64,000 bases of DNA from Adiantum capillus-veneris (lineage: Eukaryota; Streptophyta; Polypodiopsida; Polypodiales; Pteridaceae): the NCBI GenBank assembly GCA_014529385.2, contig CM043948.1, forward strand, positions 78,228,291 to 78,292,290. The letters run 5' to 3'. Below are positions 47,602 through 59,910 of this stretch, piece after piece; position 1 is the first letter of the stretch; every line of letters starts with the position of its first letter. The position numbers and the translations under genes are program-made. The notes below the pieces were generated by a model, which saw only the letters and a list, made by a program, of their open reading frames with translations, had not been told where the DNA came from and ran no database searches.

Positions 47602-47605
47602 TTTA
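46397..47605. repeat. unclassified repeat family, copy B, right part
   Basis: Homology to copy A 7666-8845 resumes here (TTTTTTAGTAATA, TGACCATAAA.TTGAGTTTTC, GGGTCTCAA.GGAGATGACATTGCA, TTGACATTAGATTG). It ends in a CA/CG tract where copy A has a short CA tract. Confidence 0.8.
47561..47601. repeat. alternating purine-pyrimidine tract (CA/CG)
   Basis: (CA)n(CG)4(CA)n gives about 40 bp of uninterrupted alternation, a composition known to favour left-handed DNA. Whether it forms here is unknown. Confidence 0.8.
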
Positions 47606-50299
47606 CAGACATTTACACACAAAATCTAGCTTTCATTAAACTATGTCAAGCGCAATGAAACTTCCCCCACGGTGATGCAAAAGGACATATTGTGCAGGAA
47701 CTCAAAAAAAAAACTTGAAAAGCTAAGGGATAGGGCCAAGATCACTAGTCCTTTCCATTGATGGAACTTACAGACATCCCATGGAAATATGGTTAAGGTG
47801 CTCAAGTTGATCTAGTATTTTGATGCCATCTTTAAAGATGAGAGCTTCATTGAGCAATCCAAGTTACACCATGCAACTGTACCTCCACAAATCGACTTGT
47901 CAATGGTGAGCTAGTATGAAAACCCAAGGGACCTAGCCAAAGACATGGAAGGAATGTATTATGTGGAAATTATTGAGAAATGAAGCCAAAGAAATTTTTA
48001 TTTAGGCTTGACATGGTCTTAAGCTTGAGACGCGGGAGTACATAGATTCAAAATTGTTGACAGGATTTGGGATTTTCATCTCAAAGCAGCTTCAAAAGAA
48101 CATTTTTTAAAGAAAAAAATTAGCAATATTATGTAGGGACTTCTGACAATATGCACACATATATTAATGTAAAAAAGCCTAAGACAAGCTTAAAAGTCAT
48201 CACTAGTCTATGGTTGCTACCAAGATATTTTATCCCACCAAGATGCCTTATAAAGATAAGGTATATGAGAAGAATGAGAAGGCTCCTTACAATTGCAAGA
48301 TCAACAAAAGAGTGTATACAAGTGTCTTGAATAGCTTGCGAAATATAAGAAGGAGAATTGTTGTATTAACGCTAGGGCTGTGTGAACACGAGCCACTTTT
48401 GTGGCTATAAGAATTTCTTTTGTGTAAATTATTATTCTCATAGACCACAAAAAACCTTGACAAATCCTTTCAGGGATTTTCTCTCAAGGCATGTAGGGAG
48501 TTGAAAAAAAATACAAATAAATAATTTCATGTAAAAATTTAAATTTTTTAAGAGCCATCTTTCAGGTACAATAAAACAAAAATCACTCAGAAGTTTGGGT
48601 ATCCATGTAAACCCATTAAAAACATTCAAAGCACATTGAAAGTTTTTTGAAGAATACATGGATATGTATACAATGAGAATCTATGCATATATTTGTAGGA
48701 AAAAACCATCGTCTTGTTTTAGGCCTCAAAAACATGTATGCTGTTAAATTTGAAATCCAATTTTGTGGCTTCTTAACATTTTTAGATTTTTTTGTTATTT
48801 TACACTTTTTTTGGGATAAAAGATATAGTATAATTTTCCTCTATGTCATAGGACCTCAATGATATCCTATCATTAGGGTTTCTTGAAAAATAGACCGTCC
48901 TAGAGACAATTTTTTAGAGTGAGGTGCCAAGCCACTTTAGTGGCTCAAACACAAACGTAATGTTAAGTGTAGAGATCAAGGGTACACCTATCGTGAATGC
49001 CCCCATAAGGAGTGCCAAGAAGAAATACCCTTGTGTTGAACACATGTCTATTGTCTCAAAGAGGTGAATCAAGAAGCTATTCAACGATGTTATGCATGGG
49101 ACTGGCGAGGGGTGGCCACTTCATAACTTTGTAATTATCATGTGATTAGGTCTCACCAATCTCAAACAAATAAAAATTCTTTCAAAACATATTAAGTGCA
49201 TAAGTGAAAGGTGAGCTTAGGAAATGAAAAGAGAGATGAAGGTGGAAAGTCAAAAGACAAATGAAGGTGAAAAGTCAAAATACCTTTTGTGTCCCTATAA
49301 AGAGGTGTTTCTCTTCTCTTTTATTTTTCCTTTAGTTTTTTCTTCTCTTCTCTTTAGTGTTTTCCTTGCACTCTCTCCTCTCTCTCTCTCTCTCTTTCTC
49401 GCACTGTTGTATCCTTCCTTCCAAGTTAATAGTATTGCAAATCTACGAACTTTGTCATTGCCCATTGCTATGTGCTATAGACTAGCGCGTCCTTTTTTTT
49501 GTTGAGGGAATCTTTGAATTAACAATAGCTTGTAATTTTGTGAAGCCATTAGGAATATCTTTCAGTACTGTAGTAGAAGGGGTTATTAAATTTCATTTGT
49601 TCTCACATTTCACATACAGAGGCTATAATAAAATGGAATTAGGGAAAAAAAATTATAGATTGAATAGAAAAAGGGTGTATTATATTTTTTGAAAAATACG
49701 TAGTTAAGAAATTTTAGAAATAGTCCTTGAACGCCTACGATATACAAAATTTGTACATAGTGCCCCACCAAGGCATGGTGTAGGGCTAGGGATCAAAGTA
49801 TTTTCATTATCTTTGATATCATCTCTACTCATAACTTGATTGTAATTGGGTTAGCTCAATGGTTAAGCATAAGAATTGAAGAATTGGGACCAACATTGGA
49901 TGAATTTGGATATTGTTAAAGGAAAAAACTTCTAATTACATGTTTAATGCTAAGGCTCCACGTGCAAGGCAACGTAGACCAATAATTTTTTTTGAATCTC
50001 AATTGATTCATGAAAATGTATCTCTAGGAGAACCATGGTATCATCTCATGGCTATCAACTTAAGGTTCTTGATAGAGCCACAGGTTTTCATCATAGAGGT
50101 AATGTTTTAAGTCTTAGTACTAAGAGGAAAGGAAGCACCATTCTAATGTATCACATGCACCTATACAAAAATCAATAAATTCTTTTCTTTTATCATATAT
50201 GGTTTTTTTCCTCTCCACTACCATATCTAATACTAATTGATGCTCTTATAATAAAATGAATCACATTTCTTTTCTTCAATCATATAGTGATTTTCTTTT
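47606..50299. other. anonymous DNA
   Basis: No gene was supported. A plus-strand frame at 48210-48410 (MPYKDKVYEKNEKAPYNCKI) looks coding-like but has no family. A TATA-like CTATAAAGAG lies near 49297 followed by pyrimidine-rich sequence, which may be part of an LTR belonging to the gypsy fragment downstream. Confidence 0.3.
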
Positions 50300-50590
50300 T
50301 TGACTTTATCCCAAATAAAATTACCTCTCTTAGGAGGGGATTGTTACCATAAGATTGATCTTGTGCCTAGAATTTCTCATCCTAATAAATCTCCTTATCT
50401 TGTTTCTCACACAAAACAAGAGGAGATTCTCTACCAAGTTAATGAGATCATATCAAAGGGAATGGTATGTCCACGTTCATCTCCCTTTTTCTCACATGTG
50501 CTTTTAGTGAAAAATAAATTACGGCCCTCTTGTATGTGTGTGTACTATCCTGCACTAACTAAGAGAACAATAAAGAATATATTTGGGTAG
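50300..50590 (+). pseudogene. second Ty3/gypsy reverse transcriptase fragment
   Basis: HKIDLVPRISHPNKSPYLVS, KQEEILYQVNEIISKGMVCP, SSPFFSHVLLVKN and a degraded C-V-Y-x-A-L motif match the N-terminal part of gypsy reverse transcriptase (family HxIDL..G, KP.YR, EI..QV.ELL..G.I.PS.SP..SPV.LV.KKDG, RMCVDYRALN). The catalytic region is missing. It comes from a different gypsy lineage than the element at 25-41 kb. Confidence 0.8.
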
Positions 50591-51829
50591 AAGCATGAAT
50601 AGGTGGACCTAATACCTATTTTTGAAACAGTCTCCTACCAGGGTTTTGTGGTTAGGTAGTACCATATCATACAAACTCTAATTTTGTTACATACTAGCTC
50701 AAACTGAAGTTTCTCAACCGATGTTTCTATCTTGAAGCTACTACCTACCACTATGTATCCCTAGCTACCAACTCTAGTAACTAGAAGCTTGCTACAAGGT
50801 GGTAACTACCATGTCAAAAAATAGGTAGCTAGTGTACCACCTATTCATGCTTTTATCCATTTCCATTTCCTTATTGGGGTGCATTCCATAGTTTCACCAC
50901 CAAGTAGTGGAAAACCCCTCTACTTTGGAATTCTACATTCGACATCATCACTTATGTCAAAAGATTCTCTCCCTCTACTCCTATAAATAATTCCTATCTA
51001 CACAGTTTGTACCTCAATCTTTATTCCATCTCTAGGATCCACACTTGAGTCACATTTTTATCCACCATTTTCATTTAGTTTAATTTATTTATTTTATTTT
51101 TTGCTACTTGCATCAAAGTGAATATCTCTTTTCGTAATCTGTTGTGATTATCATACTAACTACACCATGAATGGTTCACTATTGTTTTTTCCATAGCCAA
51201 TTCCTTTGATTCATTACATAGACAACATGTATACTATTATAATGGGGTAAGGTATTTTGGCCACCTCCCTCAGACACGTGGCGGAAGTTCTTTCGACGAC
51301 CAGCTTCCAGTGGTGTGCCTTGCAGCCTTGCATGCTCAGTAAGAGAGAAATTCATTGCATTCAAAAAGAGGGAGAGGTGTCCGAAGGCCACCAGCAATAC
51401 TAGTATTTGATAAGGTACAAGGTTTTTCCTAACACTACCAAGCCGCCTTGTAAGTATTAATGCTTGGAAAATTAGCGAGCTTCGCAACCATTCATTTCAT
51501 TTCATTCTCTCTCGCCGGGGGAGACTAAAGCCATATTTTAGTGGAACTAGGGCATGAGGTCACAATGGGGGAGAATGTGTGTGTGGTTTGGGGGGACCTT
51601 TGTTCTATTGGAGCTTTCTCTGCTTAGAGTGCCGCACGAGAAAAAATCCTCCTACCAAATTTGGGTTTGTATTTTTTAAGTTTTAGGAATCACGTGAGCG
51701 ATGAAATATAGTTTGCAAGTGTCGCTATGGATGTTACATGATGCGATTCTCTTAGCAACACTCTGAGCAACACTACGAGTAATACTTTCTTTATTTTTTT
51801 GGGATTTTTTTATAGCAGAACTCATTAAA
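50591..51829. other. anonymous DNA
   Basis: No gene was recognised. A CATTTCATTTCATT run at about 51495 followed by GA-rich sequence resembles the end of the LINE-like repeat at 5320 but lacks its conserved upstream block. Confidence 0.3.
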
Positions 51830-52480
51830 CGTCTTCAAAAGGCCAAAATTTCCTATGAGACCAAATTGATAAAATTTTGATGGATCTAATACAATGTGGG
51901 TACAAAAATACAAATGAAGTAAAGGGAAAAAATCATCATCATCAATGCCTAAGGATTCCTTGCGTATTATTGCATTGGTGATTCTAGAGCTTTTTCAATG
52001 TCCACCTCTCTAAATAGTTGTACAGAGCTTCTCCCATGTAGTGCGAGAATATACCTCATTTTTTGATAAAGCCTCCGTTCATGTCATGGTTGCCCTCGTA
52101 GACGTGGGTGTCTAGCTCTCCCAAGCTCAATGGCTCTATCAACTAATATACCTCTAGTATAAGTGGGCTCCAAATTCTATTGTGGAGTCTGTTCATCTGT
52201 CTACTGAGACCCTCCTCTAAAGAAGTTAGTGATCTCCCTGTGTGAATGTCACCCATTTCACGATCTCTTCAGAAGACTCTCCTTATGTCTATGCATCTCT
52301 AGCAAAAAAATTGAGGCATCTCTAATCTTGATATCTCATGACTTTAGCCAGTGGTCCAAATCCCTCTTTGAATAGACAAGGAAAGTGGCATTGGACAACG
52401 AGAAATGTGATGTAACTCTATCTCCGGCTCTATAAGACACAACCCACATATCCAAACCTCTCTTGGAATATAAAAATACT
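51830..52480 (-). pseudogene. LINE-like reverse transcriptase tail, fragment 1
   Basis: On the minus strand, VWICGLCLIEPEIELHHISR followed by CPM at about 52460-52390 matches the C-x2-C...E...H....CP tail of certain non-LTR reverse transcriptases. It is followed downstream (toward lower coordinates) by noncoding sequence ending in the block AAAGGCCAAAATTTCCTATG on the plus strand, the shared 3' motif. It is truncated upstream by a GA microsatellite. Confidence 0.55.
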
Positions 52481-52486
52481 TCAAAA

Positions 52487-52535
52487 GGAGAGAGAGAGAG
52501 AGAGAGACACAGAGAGAGAGAGAGAGAGAGAGAGA
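52487..52535. repeat. (GA)n microsatellite
   Basis: Near-perfect GA run with one ACA interruption, between the two LINE-tail fragments. Confidence 0.95.
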
Positions 52536-52544
52536 ATGTGAAAT

Positions 52545-53010
52545 GTATTCAAAAGGCCAAAATGACCTATGATTACAAATTGATACAGTCTTGGTGGGGG
52601 TCTGATACAATGTATGGGTACAAAATAAAAATGAAGTAAAGTGAAACAAAGTGAAATCATAATCATCACCATGATCATTAATGCCCAAGGATATCCAACA
52701 TTGAAGACTGTTCAAGAAAGTATTGCATTGGTCATTAAAGAGAGATTCGTCAATGTATGCCTCTGTAAACAGCTGAATAGACAATGAAAGTGGCCTTGTA
52801 TCTCATAGTATACCGAACAATGACAAATGTGATATAGCTTTGTATGTAGCTTTGTACGACACAGCTGTAAAATCCTAGCCTCTATTGGTACTCTCCCAAA
52901 TCTATCAGTCTCTATCTCTAATTGATGCAATGATGTGCACATATAACCAATCGCACAATGTATCACATGGGATAAATGAGTGTTTGTATAGGCCAATTTG
53001 ATCACATATC
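52545..53010 (-). pseudogene. LINE-like reverse transcriptase tail, fragment 2
   Basis: The minus strand encodes LHQLEIETDRFGRVPIEARI, then LQLCRTKLHTKLYHICHCSV and YYEIQGHFHCLF, the conserved tail (L.IE.GR....RE.R.C..C...E.E.H....C..Y..IR). Its 3' end carries TTCAAAAGGCCAAAATGACC on the plus strand, as in fragment 1 and at 5270. The noncoding parts of fragments 1 and 2 are mutually similar (for example TACAATGT, TGGGTACAAAA, AAATGAAGTAAAG). Confidence 0.6.
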
Positions 53011-55594
53011 CATCCTCTGTTAGTTAGAGAATATTCTCTCTGCAGATAGCCATCTTCATGACCAGCTCCTCTATCGGCTATAACCATGTGCTCCTGGTAT
53101 CTAGCTGAATATGATCCTGATGTATTTGTCTAGTGATCTTTGTCTGTCTGAGAGATATTGAGGGTGCATTCAAGGAGTACTGGAACGAGGTATTCTTTCT
53201 ATGCTAAAACCATGTGACTAAAACCATGATGTCATCTACCCATTCCAACATGATTTCTTTGTGAATATATAAATCGGCTTCTCTAGAGGTCTCCCCAGAT
53301 CCTTAGTGCATAAGCGTTTGTATATGCCATCTATGTAGACAAAATCAGTCTGTATTAGTTCTTAAAGTAGAAGTGTATTAGGTATGCATAGATGTATGTG
53401 CCACTCAAGCTATGTTGAACCAAAATGAGATAGCAAATGTGAGGAGGACATGATCTACTACTATCCTGATAGGCCTGGGTGCTAAATAGCTGATATAAAA
53501 CTGAATTGGGGGTCAAAACATTATCAGTTGTGCTAGATCCATCTTTATGAGGAAAACAAGTGAACCCACTCCATGTTGGAAATCTCTGGAGGCCTTCAAG
53601 TTGGCTAGTCCATGTGCAGTCCCCAAGTCTGTAAGACATCTCCCATACCTAGTGTGCTCCTTATCCTACGAACACCTGTCCAATCCCATATTTTTGACAT
53701 CCAATACTGTCAACGTTTCGTCTAAGATATCATAGAAATCTATCTAAGATTGGCTCTTCCTAGTATCCAAGGAGCCATTCCCCACATCGATTGGATTCTT
53801 GGGTGGGCAGATGTGCGACAATTTCACTCAAAACTTAGCGTTGGTCGAACACTTATTAATAAATTATTTTTATGATTTTTTTTGTGGATTTGGTGGAAAT
53901 TTTGACTAGAGAGCATCAAGCCTAGAGTTTCTAGGCATTGAAAAAATATTTAGCATCAGTCTAGCATTTTTGGAACAAGAGAAACCACCATTTTTAGATT
54001 TCTAGCCTAGCACTTGTGCATCTTTAGATCAGTCCCTAGTGCTTTCAAATCAGTCCCTAGTGTTTTCATATTTTAACCATTTTTATGCTAGTTTATCTTG
54101 GATATGGCCTCACTAGCTTCTTCCTGTTGCGGTCGGGTACTTTGGTAGCCATCAAGAATTCCATTGACAATTCCCTCACTAACATAAATTGCTCCATTGC
54201 CACCAATCATCGACGTTGTTGAGATTTTCATTTTCAGTCATGGTTTGGTGACAAATTTGTTGCATTATACATCCCAAATCTACATTTTTGTAGCCAATTT
54301 TTAGCTCTTGATTCCTCTCATATCAGGAATAAAACTCAGCCCCAAATCTACCCCTTGCGGTCCATCAATAATCCCACATTGAAATGTATCCAATGGTGCA
54401 TCAAATAAGCCCCAGAGGTGCATCTACGTGAGGAGTTACCGTGACGACATTCCCCATTCAAGTCAGTAGAGTTTTCACTTGAGGTATTTCATGTGGGTAC
54501 ATTCCATATATGAAATCAAAAGTGAATACCACATTTGTAATGGTGTGGGGGGGGACCTTGAGAGGGTTGGTTGGGACACCATCAGGTGTCATTCTCCTCT
54601 TCTCTCTCTCTCTCTCTCCCTCTCTCTTTCCATCTACACATCTCTATAGCTCTCTCTCATTCCCTCTCTTTACAAAAAGTAGAAGGAACCATCGTACATG
54701 CTAGAAGAAATCTAGGAAATAAGCAAAGATTTGTGAAAGTGTAAAGTCCATATCTTATGCATATTCACAAATGTTTGAATTTTGTTTATCGCTAGTGTTT
54801 GACTATGTATTGTAGTGTTTAGACCAAGGAGTCGTCTCTCACTCAAAGAGCTACATGACCTATCATTGCGCATAGGACCATGCAACTTGAGCATAAAAAA
54901 TGTAGCCACTGTATACCAGGGGTTACCATTGTGATGCGCTTGCGAGAGGGTAGTCAACTTGGTGTACATGCTTGACCACCTTGACATAAATAAATCCTAG
55001 CATGTATGTTTGTAGTCGTAGCTTCTTGTGCATGACATATCATATCAATGAAGACATGCATTTGGAAACATGAAAATCCTGATTGCGAGTATAACACCAT
55101 TTCAGATAATTTGGGAAAATCCCGTTTCCCAAATTCTAAATTTGTATGCTAGGATTGTGTTATTTAATGATTTCTAAGCTCTAGTTGTCTTTAATTTAGA
55201 TAAATTATCATGATTGTACGAGTCTATTTTAATTTCTCTACTATAAAATTTAAGAATAAACCTCCAATATAGTTTCTTGAAAGAGGATTTGTATGACATC
55301 ACTGCTTTTCAAAATTCAACAAATGCTTCTAGAAGTAGCTTCTCAAAAAATGAGGTGTCAAAAAAACCAATTGATATGATTTTAAAGTAGCATATAGATT
55401 GATTACAGCAATTAAAAAAGATAATATGTAAAGGCAAATACTATTAAACACTCTTGTGATAATTTGGTGACCTTAATCCATGTATAACAAAACACTTGGT
55501 AATGGTTTTGTAGCATGCTATCAAGTTTTAAATACACGATAATTTAAAAAACATTCAAACTAATACTTCACACTTAAAAAGTCAAAACAATACT
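53011..55594. other. anonymous DNA with a CT run near 54600
   Basis: Minus-strand sequence 53011-53750 may be upstream LINE ORF2 but shows no motif. The remainder has no supported gene. A (CT)n-rich stretch lies at 54597-54640. Confidence 0.3.
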
Positions 55595-56250
55595 ATATAG
55601 TATCCTATGGCTATAAGACCATGAGATGCCATCTATTGCACTTATGGCCTTAAGGCCATATGGTGCTCTTTGTAGACATGTCTATGACTTTAATATGTCT
55701 CTTTATGACCTCAAGGCCATAGGGTTAGGATTGTTAGCTAGTCCCAACGTACAAAGAGGTCGAGTCCTTCAAAGCCATATGGGACTTTATTTATGTGCCA
55801 CCCTATGTCCCTAAGGATGTAGGTTGTCTTAGGGCCACAAGATGTTTTTTATGTCAATAAGAAACCCTTCTATGCTCTATGTTGGCACACTATGTCCCCA
55901 GGCGCACAAGGTGTGGCTCGTATGCTAGTTAGAAACCCTTTATTCTATATGTTGTCACCATATGGCCTTAGACCATAGGGTGCCCTCTGTGCTAGTCAGA
56001 AATCCTCTATACTTTGTGTGTGCACCCTATGGACCTAGGTCCACAAGGTACCCTCTATGCTAGTAAGAAATCCTCTATGCTCAATATTGAGACCATGTGA
56101 CCCGAAAGCCATAGGATATCCTCTATGGTAGTGCGAAAAACCCTCTATGATCTATGTTCACAAACAATTAAAAAATATAAACAATACTATAGAGTATCCT
56201 ATGGCCCTAAGACCATAAGATATCATCTATTGCACCTATAATTCCATTTG
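55595..56250. repeat. palindrome-bearing minisatellite array 1
   Basis: Units with CTATGGCC(C/T)TAAGGCCATA-type inverted repeats and the linker CTCTATGCTAGTAAGAAA recur every 60-80 bp. The first 250 bp (TTATGGCCTTAAGGCCATAT followed by CTCTTTGTAGA, then GGTTAGGATTGTT) match the start of the arrays at 59885 and 62515, so it is a third, shorter and more diverged copy. Confidence 0.8.
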
Positions 56251-56945
56251 GTATTTTATTTAACTATACAAAGTTAGATGAGACACTTACTTAGATAAAC
56301 TATCATAATTCTAACTTTGAAATTATTTCTTAACATAAAACTACAATATAAAAACTCCTAATATAAGTTTGTGCCAAAGAATCAATGTTAAGATGAAGAT
56401 TTTTTACATCAAGTACATGCTTTAAAACTTCACTCAAAGGTTTTAGAGATGGTGTCTCAAAAAAAGGAGGTGTTTAAAAACACCATTTGATGTGAATAAT
56501 ACGCATTGTATACATTGATTATGTCAAAATAGTATAAAGTATAAACATGAAGATTACCACCAACTTGACAGTTTCATAAAAATGATGTTCTTCATCACAT
56601 ATACAATAAAAGACTAACTAGAAAGAGTATGATATCTCCAAGATTGAGGGTGTTCAGAAAACACTGTTTTGTAACACTACCAAATGTCAAGAAATTTTGA
56701 TTGTTTGGATCACTTAATAAAGACAATTAATAAGAAGAAAAAGTTAACAATACCATAGAAGCATCAAACAATGAAACCAAAGAACTTGAATGAGATAAGT
56801 CTCCTGACAATAGAATGCACTTCATTAAAAAAACAGCTTAAAGATGTTTCAAGATATCCCACAACATTCCATCAAGTGTAAATTTTGAAAAGTACACATT
56901 GCCAAATACTTGGTAGATGCTATTTAGAATACTTAACTAGTACAC
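56251..56945. other. anonymous DNA downstream of FCP1-like gene 2
   Basis: AT-rich sequence without a recognised gene. It would hold the 3' untranslated region and any terminator of the minus-strand gene ending at 56946. Confidence 0.3.
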
Positions 56946-57704
56946 TTAAAATGGCCTCCTTCTCTTGAGATTTTGAGTCCTTTGAGACATATAACATTGC
57001 ATTACATAGTGAGTCTCAGGATCAGGATGGAACATTACAAAATTTCTTATGGTATAGTCTCTCTTGTCTTTAGCATACAACCATCCACATAACCATGGAA
57101 CAATTTCATCTTTTAAAAAACTTTGAAGCAATTGAGTAGGCTGGTTCCAAAACTTTGGAAAAATCATATAAGTTCCTTGCATATTCCACATCACTCGATA
57201 TGGACTATCATCAAATATTATAGTGTTGCCCCCATCTAAATAATCAAATAGCTTCCATATGGTCGAAAGATTTTTGTGATAGGCTCTTTTGTAACCGATC
57301 ATGAAATTTGAATTTTGGCAAGACCGGTTATCCATATTCATCTTGAATTTGTGACTTTGTGTAGGAAAACATGTCTTGATTATGTGTTGAGATTTTTGTA
57401 AACGATGGCAGCTCAAAATCCAAACCTCAAAGAACTCAAAGCAAAATCTTAAGAAATACTCTGCATCGGGACGCACCGCATACACCTCATTGTTATCTTC
57501 TACAATGCACATGTACTTGGTCCAAGTTGGCCTTGATTGAAGCTCAAATGTTGCAAGAAGCACACCCTCTAAATCCAAGATAAGCGTTCTTTTGTCCTGT
57601 TTGAAAGATGTTGGTAGATATTGAAACCATTTCTCTTGGTTTGAATGTGATATTTGATGTAATATGAAAGGGAGCTCCTCTATTTTGTGATAATCTAATA
57701 GCAA
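56946..57704 (-). CDS. FCP1/NLI-interacting-factor-like protein 2
   Basis: A 252-codon frame. Residues 41-49 (LILDLEGVL) are motif I of the FCP1/SCP (HAD) phosphatase fold, where the second Asp of DxDx is Glu. Residues 77-101 (VRPDAEYFLRFCFEFFEVWI, then S98) are the R-P and motif II region, and 161-170 (TIIFDDSPYR) hold the DD of motif IV. FCP1-type enzymes dephosphorylate phospho-Ser/Thr, for example on the RNA polymerase II tail; with E46 this protein is probably weak or inactive. The domain occupies nearly the whole protein. Upstream codons are open for a short distance, so exons may be missing. Its neighbour upstream on the same strand is a paralogous domain, suggesting tandem duplication. 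Confidence 0.65.
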   Translation of the reverse strand: MLLDYHKIEELPFILHQISHSNQEKWFQYLPTSFKQDKRTLILDLEGVLLATFELQSRPTWTKYMCIVEDNNEVYAVRPDAEYFLRFCFEFFEVWILSCHRLQKSQHIIKTCFPTQSHKFKMNMDNRSCQNSNFMIGYKRAYHKNLSTIWKLFDYLDGGNTIIFDDSPYRVMWNMQGTYMIFPKFWNQPTQLLQSFLKDEIVPWLCGWLYAKDKRDYTIRNFVMFHPDPETHYVMQCYMSQRTQNLKRRRPF

Positions 57705-58194
57705 AACATTTTTTCTCAGAAGTCTTGAAATGATTAAAAAAAAAAGTTAATATAGAGATCTTAAGTGTGTTGAAGACCTTAGGGACATAGGGTGATAATT
57801 TGTGGTTACACTTAGTAAGTCCTATGCAAGAACACATGCCAAACTATGACCCTATGGCCTTAGATTCATAGGGTGTTGAAACCATAAAGTGAAATTCCCC
57901 CAAGGACATATAGGGTGAGATTTGACCTTATGAGCATGTAGATTGTCCTTGATGGAACAGTGAACTTAAATTTCAAAGCAAACAACTATAAAAGCTTTTA
58001 AAAAAAAGAGCATTTGGCACATGAAACTCAGAAGTTACTTATAGTATTGAAAGACAATTTAAAAAACTATTAATCATTTACATCTTCATATATCTTGAAA
58101 CCCTAAGCACTCTAAGAAAGTCTCTGAGTACATAAATATCTTTGTAAATGACAAAATGTTACAAAACATTGCTCCATCATTTCTTGATATAGGG
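57705..58194. other. spacer between FCP1-like genes, with minisatellite remnants
   Basis: Around 57840-57940 there are isolated units (CTATGGCCTTAGATTCATAG, CATATAGGGTG) of the palindrome minisatellite, showing that it once reached between the two genes. Confidence 0.5.
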
Positions 58195-59595
58195 CTATTT
58201 GAGATCATACTGAATTTTTAGATGCTTTATATAATTCCTGGCTTCATGTACTTTGATCACAGGCTCCTTGTATCCCAATTTTTGGGCAAGCATGATTGCT
58301 TCTGTACCTTTCAAGGCTGATAATGATTTGATATTCTTTAAGACCCTTACTTTTTCTCGATCACGTGCTGAAAGTTTCTTGTCTTGACTTCGAGTGGACA
58401 TTCCACTAGTGCTAGATGCTGTAACTTTCTCATCGTGAAGAGGACGAGAAACTTTTGGTAGTCTTCTTGTGGAGTAGGTTTTTCCTAGAAAAAATAGATT
58501 TCTCTCCTCCCACTCTGCAACAACCTTGTGTATACGGTTATAAAGCTCATGACCTTGAGCAATGGGTGCTTGTCCATATAAATGAGACCCTGTAACTGTG
58601 CGAATGTCATTAACATGATTGAGAGCTTTGATATATGGTAGCAGCTCCCCAAGGAGGATATTATCCTCCTCATCATCAACATTAAATGATGGTGGAAAAA
58701 TACAATTCAATGCAGGATTCACACATCCCTTTAATGGTTCATCATCTACAAGAAGAAATCTTCTTGCATCAAGCCCAAATTTTGATGATGCAATAGCCAG
58801 CGGTTTGAAAAGTGCTTCTACTCCTGGATTATCTAAGTGAGTGATCCTTGATTCTACGCATGGTTTACATTGGCTTTGCCCCCAGAGCATAAAGAATGGA
58901 AATTTCTCTTTAGCTTCCTTTTCTAAAATCTTGATGATGTCCACAACATGCATGTCATTAGCAGCTGACCATATCCCTACATTGAAATTGCTAAATAGAG
59001 CCTTTAAAAACTCCATGCATCCTGGACGAGGAACAATATGCTCATGTCCAAACTTTAAGCTCTTCATTTTCTTGGACTTTTGCCAGCATCTCCTCAGGAA
59101 CAATCCACACAAGCTCACTATTATAGTCAGCATTGGTTTGTTGGTGGATGGAAGGTTTGGCTCACCATGCACTTCGATTTCCAAATCCTAGGGGGCTAAA
59201 ATATTTGTGTCGGATTCTCCTTCTGGCGTTGCACATGTTCTAGAACTTCCATTGTCTTCTACTTCCATTGTGGTGTCATGCAATCCAATTCCCAACTCTT
59301 GGGCTACTAGAATATTTTCATTGGATTCTTCTTCTTCCCTTGCACATGTTCTGGAACTTTCACTGTCTTCTTCCATTGGATTACTCTTTAAATTTATCTC
59401 CAGTCATTGTAATAGTTGACCTTCAAAGACTTGTAGATTCTTGTCATCTTTGTCAGAAACTCTTTGGTTGACATGGAGATTGATAGAATCTTTCTCAGTA
59501 GGGTCAATGGCATTAGCATCCTCTATATCAACAATCTCGAGTAAAACTTTGTCAGCCGCCATATCTTGTTGAAGGACTGCAAGTTTAATGAACAC
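58195..59595 (-). pseudogene. FCP1/NLI-interacting-factor-like protein 1, N-terminal stops
   Basis: The C-terminal 329 codons (59184-58195) form an open frame. Residues 50-80 (IVPRPGCMEFL, VGIWSAAND) and 142-152 (RFLLVDDEPLK) are FCP1-like motifs, followed by CIFPPSF and a Lys/Arg-rich tail with a SARDREKVRVLKNIKSL segment. Motif I is IIVSLCGLFL, with Ser and Cys where plant relatives have DLNG or DxD, so catalysis is not expected. The same frame extends upstream to a Met at 59595 through an acidic region, broken by a TAG near 59190 and a TGA near 59403. The tandem copy at 61.9-62.2 kb has CGA at the second position, so that stop is a derived mutation. A start at 59184 after both stops is possible. 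Confidence 0.7.
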
Positions 59596-59689
59596 CTGAT
59601 TTTACATTCCAAAGTATCTACATTTTGATAACTCTTTTTTGTCACACTCTTAGAAAAACCTAATCGCAAATTGCAAATTTACTAACTGA

Positions 59690-59910
59690 CAACACATCTA
59701 CAATGAATTTATTTTTATGCTCCTTATTGTCTAGAGATTCCTAATCTTTATCTAGCTACATTAGTTCTTTTTCCATGATGGTGGCGCCTAGAAGTATACT
59801 TGGAGAAATATTTATGCCTTTAAGCTCTAGAGTAGAAGTCTCATTTCTATTGACATGATCTTCTTGCATTGGATGATTTCCTTGACTAAGTTTCTTATGG
59901 CCTTCAGGCC
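59690..59910 (-). pseudogene. possible upstream exon of FCP1-like gene 1
   Basis: The minus strand reads NHPMQEDHVNRNETSTLELK, GINISPSILLGATIMEKELM, then after TAGs LDNKEHKNKFIVDVLSVSKF. The composition is coding-like and in line with the gene. The tandem copy near 62310-62525 has a one-base insertion in it. No splice junction was proven. Confidence 0.3.

Noticed and set aside
49851-49890. TTAGCTCAATGGTTAAG resembling a tRNA A box (possible SINE or tRNA gene)
   Set aside because: No B box at the expected distance and no cloverleaf; probably chance.
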